Program-made: the position numbers and the translations under genes | Assembly: GCF_002223055.1 (NCBI RefSeq) | Contig: NZ_NKFL01000004.1 | Span: forward strand, 434,001 to 498,000 | Direction: 5' to 3' | DNA: 64,000 nt | From: Burkholderia sp. HI2500 | Lineage (GTDB): Bacteria > Pseudomonadota > Gammaproteobacteria > Burkholderiales > Burkholderiaceae | The notes under the pieces: model-generated | The model's database searches: none | The model's input: only the letters and a program-made list of their open reading frames with translations | What the model was told of the DNA's origin: nothing | Part shown: positions 53,910 through 64,000 of the stretch, piece by piece | Layout of the letters: every line of letters starts with the position of its first letter | Position numbering within the stretch: the stretch's first letter is position 1

Positions 53910-53937
53910 GGCGCGACGGTCGATGCCGCGGCGGCGC

Positions 53938-54561
53938 TCAGTGCGGCAGCCGCACGTCGAACTTGAACGTCGCGAGCCGCGCGACGAGGATGAAGCCGGT
54001 CGCGAGCAGCACGCTGTAGACGGAATCGAACTGCAGCCACACGAGCAGCAGGTAGAACCAGCAGCCGACGAACGCGCAGGTCGCGTAGGGCCGCGAATCG
54101 CGCAGGATCAGCGGGATGTCGTTGCACAGCACGTCGCGGATGATCCCGCCGACCACGCCCGTGATCACGCCCATCATCACCGCGATGAAGCGCGGCATCT
54201 CGGCATCGAGCGCGATCGCCGTGCCCGAGATGCTGAAGATCCCGAGCCCGATCGCATCGGCGACGAGCAGCAACCGCTCGGCCGACAGCCGCGACAGCAT
54301 CCGCAGCACGAACGGCGCGAACAGCGCGAGCACGAAGATCGCGATCACGTAGTCGTCGTGCACGACCCAGTAGAACGGCCGGCGCTCGAGCAGGATGTCG
54401 CGCAGCGTGCCGCCGCCGAACGCGGTGGCGAGCGCCACCACGAACGTGCCGACCGAGTCGAGGCGGTTCTTGCGCGCCTCGATGAAGCCCGAGATCGCAA
54501 AGGCCAGCGTGGCGATCGCCTCCAGTACCGCGATCGCGAGCGTCAGCCTAGGATGCGGCAC
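53938..54561 (-). CDS. TRIC-like (UPF0126) channel-family membrane protein
   Basis: A 207-residue seven-helix protein with two repeats, AIATLAFAISGFIEARKNRLDSVGTFVVALATAFGGGTLRDILL and DAIGLGIFSISGTAIAL...GVVGGIIRDVLC. The GG-G-xxRD motif in each repeat defines the prokaryotic TRIC family of cation channels. Its 5' end overlaps the Smr gene by 14 bases, so the two are co-transcribed. Confidence 0.92.
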   Translation of the reverse strand: MPHPRLTLAIAVLEAIATLAFAISGFIEARKNRLDSVGTFVVALATAFGGGTLRDILLERRPFYWVVHDDYVIAIFVLALFAPFVLRMLSRLSAERLLLVADAIGLGIFSISGTAIALDAEMPRFIAVMMGVITGVVGGIIRDVLCNDIPLILRDSRPYATCAFVGCWFYLLLVWLQFDSVYSVLLATGFILVARLATFKFDVRLPH

Positions 54562-55327
54562 GCGGCCCCCGGTCCCCGGGTGCCGCGAACGGCTGCAGCA
54601 GCACCAGCACCGCGCCCGCGCCGCCGTCGTGGCCGCGCGCCTCGCAGAACGCGATCACTTCTTCCTTCTGCACGAGCCACGCACGCACCTTGCCTTTCAG
54701 CACCGGCTCCTTGCCGATCGAGCCGAGCCCCTTGCCGTGGATCACGCGCAGGCAGCGCAGCCCCTTCTTGCCGGCTTCGCGGATGAACTCGGCGAGCGCG
54801 TCGCGCGCCTCGTCGCGCCGCATTCCATGCAGGTCGATCTGCGCCTGCACGATCCACGCGCCGCTGCGCAGCTTGCGCACGACGTCGCGGCTGATGCCGG
54901 GGCGGTGGTAGTACAGCGAGTCGTCGCTGTCGAGCAGCGTCTCGGGATCGAATTCGTCGGACAACGTCGCGTTCAGCACGGCTTCCTCGTCGCGCTGCGT
55001 CTGCTTCGGCACGGGGTCGGGCGGCGTGCGGCCGGCCGCCGCGCGCGGCGGCGCGTTCAGCGGGCGGATCGCGCCGATCTCGTTGCGGAACAGGTTTGCG
55101 TCGGCTTCCGCCTTGCGCTCGGCCTTGGCCGCTTCGACGCGCTCGCGGTCGCGGCGATCGGCTTCGCCTTGCAGCGACTTGCGCAGCGCGCCGAGGCCCG
55201 CGAGCCCCTGGCCGCGCAACGCGGCGGGATCGGGCGCGGGCGCCGGCGCGACGGGCGCGGGGTTCGCGGGACGGGCGGCGATCTGCCGCTTCGCGGGATC
55301 GCTCGGATGGGGCTGGTTCTTCGCCAT
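54548..55327 (-). CDS. Smr-domain protein (MutS2-like endonuclease domain)
   Basis: A 259-residue protein. The N-terminal 150 residues are Ala/Arg/Pro-rich and probably disordered. The Smr domain (about 165-245) has IDLHGMRRDEARDALAEFI and RVIHGKGLGS, with the HGxGxG nuclease motif. Smr domains cut DNA or RNA or act in ribosome rescue; the role here is unknown. ATG 55327 gives MAKNQPHPSD. Coupled to the TRIC-like gene. Confidence 0.9.
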   Translation of the reverse strand: MAKNQPHPSDPAKRQIAARPANPAPVAPAPAPDPAALRGQGLAGLGALRKSLQGEADRRDRERVEAAKAERKAEADANLFRNEIGAIRPLNAPPRAAAGRTPPDPVPKQTQRDEEAVLNATLSDEFDPETLLDSDDSLYYHRPGISRDVVRKLRSGAWIVQAQIDLHGMRRDEARDALAEFIREAGKKGLRCLRVIHGKGLGSIGKEPVLKGKVRAWLVQKEEVIAFCEARGHDGGAGAVLVLLQPFAAPGDRGPRAAS

Positions 55328-55365
55328 GATTCGGTACGCAGGGCAGGCGCGTTCGGGCGCGCGGG

Positions 55366-55398
55366 CAAAAAAAAGCCGCTGCACGGCGGCAGCGGCTT
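55366..55398 (-). terminator. Terminator of trxB
   Basis: AAGCCGCTGC and GCAGCGGCTT pair with a six-base loop, followed by T8 on the minus strand. It lies 67 bases after the trxB stop. Confidence 0.88.
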
Positions 55399-55464
55399 GT
55401 CCGGCCAGACCCGCTTCGCGGCAGCGGACGCCATTGTAGCGCCCGGCGCGACAGGTCTCGCGGC

Positions 55465-56856
<1,392 letters not shown>

Positions 56857-59166
56857 ATGGCAAAAGCTCCTTATTCCGCCCAGGCACAGGCGTTGCCGCA
56901 CCGGATGTCGAAGCTCCTCACGGAGATCCGCTGGATTCTCCAGGTCGCGCTCTGCGCATTTCTGGTGATGGCCCTGCTGAGCTACAGCCGGCGCGATCCG
57001 AGTTGGACGCACGCCGCCCAGGTGGATCACATCACGAACTGGGCCGGCCGCGTCGGCGCGTGGACGGCCGACATCATCCTGCTGCTGTTCGGCCTGTCGG
57101 CCTACTGGCTGATCGTGCCGCTCGCGCGGCGCATCGCCGTCAACTATCGCCGCATCACGCGCCACGAGGCGGTCTCGGACGAACCCGAGCGGCCGATCGG
57201 CTGGCTCACCGAAATCCTCGCGTTCGTGCTCGTCGTGCTGGCGTGCGACGGCATCGAGGCGCTGCGCATGTGGTCGCTGAAGGTGCAGTTGCCGCGCGCG
57301 CCGGGCGGCGTCGTCGGCGAGGCCGTCGCGGGTGCGATGTCGCATGCGTTCGGCTTCACGGGCGGCACGCTGCTGCTGCTGATCGCGCTCTCGATCGGCC
57401 TGTCGCTGTATTTCCGCTTCTCGTGGCTGTCGGTCGCCGAGCGTGTCGGCGGCGCGATCCTGTCCGCCGTCAACGTCGCGAAGCTGCGCCGCGAGGCCGA
57501 GCGCGACCGCAAGCTCGGCGAGGCCGCGGCCGTGCGCCGCGAAGGCAAGGTCGAAGAGGAGCGCGTGCGCATCGAGGATCACGAGCCGGTGACGATCGTG
57601 CCGCCGGTCGTCACGCCGGCGAAGTCCGAGCGCGTCGAGCGCGAGCGCCAGGTGCCGCTCTTCACCGACCTGCCGGGCGATTCGACGCTGCCCGCGGTAT
57701 CGCTGCTCGATCCCGCGCCGAAGGCGCAGGAGGCGATTTCCGCCGACACGCTCGAGTTCACGTCGCGCCTGATCGAGAAGAAGCTGAAGGATTTCGGCGT
57801 CGAGGCGAGCGTCGTCGCCGCCTATCCGGGCCCGGTCGTCACACGCTACGAGATCGAGCCTGCCACCGGCGTGAAGGGCAGCCAGATCGTCAACCTCGCG
57901 AAGGATCTCGCACGCTCGCTGTCGCTCGTGTCGATCCGCGTCGTCGAGACGATTCCCGGCAAGAACTACATGGCGCTCGAGCTGCCGAACCAGCGCCGCC
58001 AGACGGTGCACCTGTCCGAGATCATCGGTTCCGAGGTGTACGCGGCCGCGTCGTCGGCGCTGACGCTGAGCCTCGGCAAGGACATCGGCGGCAAGCCGGT
58101 GTGCGCGGATCTCGCGAAGATGCCGCACCTGCTGGTGGCCGGCACGACCGGCTCGGGCAAGTCGGTCGGGATCAACGCGATGATCCTGTCGCTGCTGTAC
58201 AAGGCGACGGCTGACCAGGTGCGCCTGATCCTGATCGATCCGAAGATGCTCGAAATGAGCGTCTACGAAGGCATTCCGCACCTGCTGTGCCCGGTCGTCA
58301 CCGACATGCGCCAGGCCGGCCACGCGCTGAACTGGACGGTCGCCGAGATGGAGCGCCGCTACAAGCTGATGAGCAAGCTCGGCGTGCGCAACCTGGCGGG
58401 CTACAACAACAAGATCGACGAGGCCGCGAAGCGCGAGGAGAAGCTGCCGAATCCGTTCAGCCTGACGCCGGACGATCCGGAGCCGCTCGGCCGCCTGCCG
58501 AACATCGTCGTGGTGATCGACGAGCTGGCCGACCTGATGATGGTCGTCGGCAAGAAGGTCGAGGAACTGATTGCACGGATCGCGCAGAAGGCGCGCGCGG
58601 CCGGCATCCACCTGATTCTCGCGACGCAGCGTCCGTCGGTCGACGTGATCACCGGCCTGATCAAGGCCAACGTGCCGACCCGGATCGCGTTCCAGGTGTC
58701 GTCGAAGATCGACTCGCGCACGATTCTCGACCAGATGGGCGCCGAATCGCTGCTCGGGATGGGCGACATGCTGTACCTGGCGCCGGGCACCGGGCTGCCG
58801 GTGCGCGTGCATGGCGCGTTCGTCGCGGATGACGAAGTGCACCGCGTCGTCGAGAAGCTCAAGGAGCAGGGCGAGCCGAACTACGTCGAGGGCCTGCTCG
58901 AAGGCGGCACCGCCGACGGCGACGAGGGCTCGGCCGGCGCGGGAACCGGCGAAGGCGGCGAGGAGTCTGATCCGCTGTACGACCAGGCGGTCGAGATCGT
59001 CATCAAGAACCGCCGCGCATCGATCTCGCTCGTGCAGCGCCACCTGCGGATCGGCTACAACCGCGCGGCGCGGCTGCTCGAGCAGATGGAGCAGTCGGGG
59101 CTCGTGTCGGCGATGTCGTCGAGCGGCAACCGCGAAATTCTTGTGCCGGCGCGCGACGCGGAATGA
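56857..59166 (+). CDS. ftsK: DNA translocase FtsK
   Basis: A 769-residue FtsK. Four membrane segments lie in residues 20-190, then a short linker. The motor domain from about 290 has Walker [16 protein letters not shown], Walker [16 protein letters not shown] and the RecA-like core. The C-terminal gamma winged helix ([37 protein letters not shown]) recognises KOPS. It coordinates chromosome dimer resolution with septation. The linker is much shorter than in E. coli, as in other beta-proteobacteria. Confidence 0.96.
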   Translation: MAKAPYSAQAQALPHRMSKLLTEIRWILQVALCAFLVMALLSYSRRDPSWTHAAQVDHITNWAGRVGAWTADIILLLFGLSAYWLIVPLARRIAVNYRRITRHEAVSDEPERPIGWLTEILAFVLVVLACDGIEALRMWSLKVQLPRAPGGVVGEAVAGAMSHAFGFTGGTLLLLIALSIGLSLYFRFSWLSVAERVGGAILSAVNVAKLRREAERDRKLGEAAAVRREGKVEEERVRIEDHEPVTIVPPVVTPAKSERVERERQVPLFTDLPGDSTLPAVSLLDPAPKAQEAISADTLEFTSRLIEKKLKDFGVEASVVAAYPGPVVTRYEIEPATGVKGSQIVNLAKDLARSLSLVSIRVVETIPGKNYMALELPNQRRQTVHLSEIIGSEVYAAASSALTLSLGKDIGGKPVCADLAKMPHLLVAGTTGSGKSVGINAMILSLLYKATADQVRLILIDPKMLEMSVYEGIPHLLCPVVTDMRQAGHALNWTVAEMERRYKLMSKLGVRNLAGYNNKIDEAAKREEKLPNPFSLTPDDPEPLGRLPNIVVVIDELADLMMVVGKKVEELIARIAQKARAAGIHLILATQRPSVDVITGLIKANVPTRIAFQVSSKIDSRTILDQMGAESLLGMGDMLYLAPGTGLPVRVHGAFVADDEVHRVVEKLKEQGEPNYVEGLLEGGTADGDEGSAGAGTGEGGEESDPLYDQAVEIVIKNRRASISLVQRHLRIGYNRAARLLEQMEQSGLVSAMSSSGNREILVPARDAE

Positions 59167-59212
59167 GTCCGCGGCGTTCGCAGCGCCGGCCACCCAGGGA
59201 GAAAACCGCAAT

Positions 59213-59902
59213 ATGCAGCAACATTCGTTCGCAATGTCCCTTCGTTCGACGCGGCGCTGGCTCGGCGCGGCGCTCGCCGGCGCCTCGCTGATGCTCGCGG
59301 CGACGCACGCGTTCGCGGGCGGCACCGAGCAACTGAAGGCGTTCGTGTCGCAGGTGCGTTCGGCGAAGGGCGACTTCACGCAGCAGATCGTCAAGGCCCC
59401 GGCGAAGGGCGCGAGCGCCGCGCAGGCCGTGCCGAAGCCCACCGACAATTCGAGCGGCACGTTCGTGTTTGCGCGCCCCGGCAAGTTCATCTGGACGTAC
59501 CAGAAGCCGTACCAGCAGGTGCTGCAGGCTGACGGCGACAAGCTCTACGTGTACGACCGCGACCTGAACCAGGTCACCGAGCGCAAGCTGAACGGCGCGC
59601 TGGGCGCGAGCCCCGCCGCGATCCTGTTCGGCAGCAACGATCTGGAGAAGAACTACACGCTGCGCGATGCCGGCGAAAAGGGCGGCATCGAGTGGCTCGA
59701 AATGCTGCCGAAGGCGCAGGACACGCAGTTCCAGCGGATCGGCATCGGCTTCAAGAACGGCACGCTCGCCGCGATGGAACTGCACGACGTGTTCGGCAAC
59801 GTCACGCTGCTGACGTTTACGAACATCCAGACGAATCCGCCGCTGAAGGGCGATACGTTCAAGTTCGTCGTGCCGAAGGGCGCCGACGTGATTACCGGCT
59901 GA
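59213..59902 (+). CDS. lolA: Outer-membrane lipoprotein carrier LolA
   Basis: A 229-residue periplasmic chaperone. The signal peptide ends near HAFAGG (about 36). The mature domain contains [48 protein letters not shown] and a [10 protein letters not shown] segment, as in LolA. It collects lipoproteins from LolCDE and delivers them to LolB. AGGGAGA lies before ATG. It follows ftsK by 46 bases, a conserved order. Confidence 0.95.
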   Translation: MQQHSFAMSLRSTRRWLGAALAGASLMLAATHAFAGGTEQLKAFVSQVRSAKGDFTQQIVKAPAKGASAAQAVPKPTDNSSGTFVFARPGKFIWTYQKPYQQVLQADGDKLYVYDRDLNQVTERKLNGALGASPAAILFGSNDLEKNYTLRDAGEKGGIEWLEMLPKAQDTQFQRIGIGFKNGTLAAMELHDVFGNVTLLTFTNIQTNPPLKGDTFKFVVPKGADVITG

Positions 59903-59930
59903 CCGGCGCCCGCGCGCTGCTGTTTCACCG

Positions 59931-59966
59931 AAGGGCCTGCCGGCGACGGCAGGCCCTTGTTGTTTC
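59931..59966 (+). terminator. Terminator of ftsK-lolA
   Basis: AAGGGCCTGCC and GGCAGGCCCTT enclose a six-base loop, followed by GTTGTTTCT. Confidence 0.82.
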
Positions 59967-59967
59967 T

Positions 59968-60005
59968 GGGCACCGGGCGCCGGGCGCGGGGCGCGGGGCA
60001 CCGGG
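59968..60005 (+). repeat. Guanine-tract cluster with G-quadruplex potential
   Basis: Six runs of three or four G are separated by loops of three to four bases. Repeats of GGGCGC continue to about 60038. Sequence alone satisfies the usual quadruplex pattern; no evidence of formation. Confidence 0.7.
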
Positions 60006-60109
60006 CGCGAGCACCCGGCGTCGGGCGCGGCGGTGCTTTCGCGCGGCTGTCATAATGTCGGGTCCGGCGGCCGGTTCGGCCGCCATCGTTTGATGTGGAG
60101 CGAGGGTTC

Positions 60110-61420
60110 ATGTCCGACCTGTTTCAAGTCGAGCCGCGCCGCCCGCTCGCCGAGGCGCTGCGGCCGAAGACGCTCGCCGAGGTGATCGGCCAGACGCATT
60201 TGCTGGGCGAAGGCAAGCCGCTGCGGCTCGCGTTCGAATCGGGCAAGCCGCATTCGATGATCCTGTGGGGGCCGCCCGGCGTCGGCAAGACGACGCTCGC
60301 ACGGCTCACCGCGCTCGCGTTCGACTGCGAGTTCATTGCGCTGTCCGCGGTGCTCGGCGGCGTGAAGGACATCCGCGAGTCGATGGAGCAGGCGAAGGAC
60401 ACGCTGAACCGCACCGGCCGCCACACGATCCTGTTCGTCGACGAAATCCACCGCTTCAACAAGGGGCAGCAGGACGCGTTGCTGCCGTTCGTCGAGTCGG
60501 GGCTCGTGACCTTCATCGGCGCGACGACCGAGAACCCGAGCTTCGAGGTCAACTCGGCGTTGCTGTCGCGTGCGCAGGTGTACGTGCTGAAGTCGCTGGA
60601 CGACGACGAGATGCGGCAGTTGCTGAAGCGCGCACAGGAAATCGCACTCGACGGCCTGTCGTTCGACGACAAGGCAATCGATACGCTGGTCGGCTATGCG
60701 GACGGCGACGCGCGGCGCTTCCTGAACCTGCTCGAGCAGGCGCAGACGGCGGCCACGTCGGCCGGCACCGCGACGATCGATGCCGAATTCGTCAGCAGCG
60801 CAATGACGCTGAACGCACGGCGCTTCGACAAGGGCGGCGACAACTTCTACGACCAGATCTCGGCACTGCACAAGTCGGTGCGCGGTTCGAGCCCGGACGG
60901 CGCACTGTACTGGTTCTGCCGGATGATCGACGGCGGCGCGGATCCGAAGTATCTCGCGCGGCGGATCGTGCGGATGGCGTGGGAAGACATCGGCCTCGCC
61001 GATCCGCGCGCGCTGCAGGTGGCGAACGACGCGGCCGAAACCTACGAGCGCCTCGGCTCGCCGGAAGGCGAGCTCGCGCTCGGGCAGGCGGTGATCTATC
61101 TCGCGTGCGCGGCGAAGAGCAACGCGGGCTACAACGCGTTCAACCAGGCGATGGCGTTCGTGAAGCAGGACAAGTCGCGCGAGGTGCCCGTGCATCTGCG
61201 CAACGCGCCGACCAAGCTGATGAAGGAACTCGGCTACGGTCACGCCTACCGTTACGCGCACGACGAGCCGAATGCGTATGCGGCCGGCGAGACGTACCTG
61301 CCGGACGGGATGCGCGAGCCGCGCTGGTACAAGCCGGTGCCGCGCGGGCTCGAATCGAAGATCGCCGACAAGCTCGCGTGGCTGCGCGAACTCGACCGCG
61401 AGGCCGGCAAGAAGGACTGA
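60110..61420 (+). CDS. rarA: Replication-associated recombination AAA+ ATPase RarA
   Basis: A 436-residue MgsA/RarA/WRNIP1-type ATPase. Walker A GPPGVGKTTLA (about 54-64) and Walker B VDEIHRFNK (about 111-119) are followed by sensor and C-terminal tetramerisation regions (AYNAFNQAMAFVKQ). It acts at stalled forks. ATG 60110 is chosen over an in-frame ATG five codons upstream because AGCGAGGG precedes it. It is located between lolA and serS, a common order. Confidence 0.95.
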   Translation: MSDLFQVEPRRPLAEALRPKTLAEVIGQTHLLGEGKPLRLAFESGKPHSMILWGPPGVGKTTLARLTALAFDCEFIALSAVLGGVKDIRESMEQAKDTLNRTGRHTILFVDEIHRFNKGQQDALLPFVESGLVTFIGATTENPSFEVNSALLSRAQVYVLKSLDDDEMRQLLKRAQEIALDGLSFDDKAIDTLVGYADGDARRFLNLLEQAQTAATSAGTATIDAEFVSSAMTLNARRFDKGGDNFYDQISALHKSVRGSSPDGALYWFCRMIDGGADPKYLARRIVRMAWEDIGLADPRALQVANDAAETYERLGSPEGELALGQAVIYLACAAKSNAGYNAFNQAMAFVKQDKSREVPVHLRNAPTKLMKELGYGHAYRYAHDEPNAYAAGETYLPDGMREPRWYKPVPRGLESKIADKLAWLRELDREAGKKD

Positions 61421-61463
61421 CCGGGCAACGTCCGGCGCGGCCTGCGCCGGTGCCGCGAACGCG

Positions 61464-63295
<1,832 letters not shown>

Positions 63296-63337
63296 CGCGG
63301 CCTTCAAAGCCCTCGCAAAAAAAATTGCAGAAAGGGC

Positions 63338-63367
63338 TTGTCAGCTACGAAGCGATCGTCTTATAAT
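63338..63367 (+). promoter_or_regulatory. Promoter of tRNA-Ser
   Basis: TTGTCA (63338-63343), 18-base spacer, TATAAT (63362-63367). Start near 63374. A seven-base hairpin CTCGCGG/CCGCGAG lies in the short leader. Confidence 0.8.
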
Positions 63368-63410
63368 CTTTTTCTCGCGGAAACGACCAGCCGCGAGATG
63401 CAGCAAGGAA

Positions 63411-63501
<91 letters not shown>

Positions 63502-63511
63502 AAATACGAAG

Positions 63512-63542
63512 CCCCTTGATCCGGAAGGATCAAGGGGTTTTT
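63512..63542 (+). terminator. Terminator of tRNA-Ser
   Basis: CCCCTTGATCC-GGAA-GGATCAAGGGG followed by TTTTT. Confidence 0.93.
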
Positions 63543-64000
63543 CGTTTTGGGTTCGCGGTGCGTGCGTCGAGTCGCAAGCGGTTGTAGTGGCAACAGCTCG
63601 ACCTTCGGCAATTCGGATCGTGCAGATGCGGGGGCGCCCACCGCATGCATGATCGTGCCGCGTCCTCGATACAGCCGCGCTGAATGGCAAACGCAGCATC
63701 GATCGTGCTGAATGCCGCGATGATCGTGCCGACGCCGACCCAAGGTGGCCGCGCCACTACCTGTCCAACGCGACCGCAAGGATCGTACTCGGCGTACCGT
63801 CGATCGTCGTCGTGCGCCGCTGGATGGCGGGCCCGCGCAGGGGCGCGACAATCGGGCCGCGCGCCACGCATCCCACCTGAGCGCACAGGCCGGCCTCGAT
63901 ACACGCGTCCGGCCTTTGCCGCTTTCTTTAGCTTTAAGCCCGCGCTTCCCGGGCCGTTAACACGGGGCGGCGGCCGGCGCTCGTGCCGGATCGCATCGTT
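63543..64000. other. Downstream of tRNA-Ser: no gene recognised
   Basis: 458 bases to the window edge contain only weak frames with no family resemblance. AGGCCGG/CCGGCCT (63887-63915) followed by TTTGCCGCTTTCTTT could be a weak plus-strand terminator. No integrase start or attachment repeat of the tRNA end is visible within the window. Confidence 0.5.

Noticed and set aside
63543..64000. Genomic island inserted at tRNA-Ser
   Set aside because: No integrase and no repeated tRNA 3' end within the visible 458 bases; the sequence beyond the window would be needed.

Overview
The window is a high-GC beta-proteobacterial chromosome segment, most likely the main chromosome of a Burkholderia species of the B. 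cepacia complex. This rests on gene content and order: urtABCDE-ureDABC, a fused glucokinase/HexR gene, a split short-chain chromate transporter pair, hemL-ribD-(ribE)-ribB-ribH-nusB, and ftsK-lolA-rarA-serS. Coding density is high and genes lie on both strands. I saw no insertion sequence, integrase, CRISPR array, prophage or rRNA.

Layout. (1) 1-7475, minus strand: urea uptake (urtABCDE) and the start of the urease cluster (ureD, ureA, first codons of ureB). Both transcription units have a sigma-54 promoter readable base by base, with NtrC-like dyads upstream. (2) 7.9-14.4 kb: housekeeping genes (rhodanese, PIMT-like methyltransferase, hemN, YkgJ-like protein, lipoprotein, uppP, trmB) and tRNA-Gly(CCC). 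(3) 14.8-23 kb: metabolic accessory genes, including a D-tartrate-dehydratase-like enolase-superfamily enzyme and an exporter. A LysR regulator, MFS carrier, CaiB CoA-transferase and methylmalonyl-CoA decarboxylase look like a complete route from an imported (methyl)malonate-type acid to an acyl-CoA. A two-gene chromate transporter follows. (4) 23.2-26.1 kb: DeoR regulator, NUDIX hydrolase, DUF4406 protein and Sir2 deacetylase, a possible nucleotide/NAD-linked neighbourhood. (5) 26.3-33.6 kb: fluC/crcB, membrane proteins, ubiD and a lytic transglycosylase whose promoter sits inside a perfect dyad. (6) 33.7-40.7 kb, minus strand: riboflavin and haem genes. ribE (riboflavin synthase) is present only as a gutted remnant with both ends left, and the GTP cyclohydrolase II half of the ribB gene has lost its zinc cysteines. 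(7) 42.9-44.3 kb: a small AT-richer island with a Tai4-like T6SS immunity gene, a DUF1493 gene and an STM2901-family gene. (8) 44.9-53.9 kb: glucose catabolism (glk-hexR, pgl, zwf) divergent from a glucose-type ABC importer. One HexR operator overlaps the face-to-face promoters. (9) 53.9-64 kb: TRIC-like channel, Smr protein, trxB, ftsK, lolA, rarA, DUF2164, serS and tRNA-Ser(CGA).

Main points for a second look: the ribE internal deletion beside a RibBX-type protein; the paired sigma-54/NtrC signatures for urea uptake and urease; the HexR operator shared by zwf and the sugar importer; the methylmalonate-like module; the dyad-embedded promoter and terminator-like hairpin before the lytic transglycosylase; direct repeats and dyads that look like unassigned operators; and the low-GC T6SS-associated cassette.
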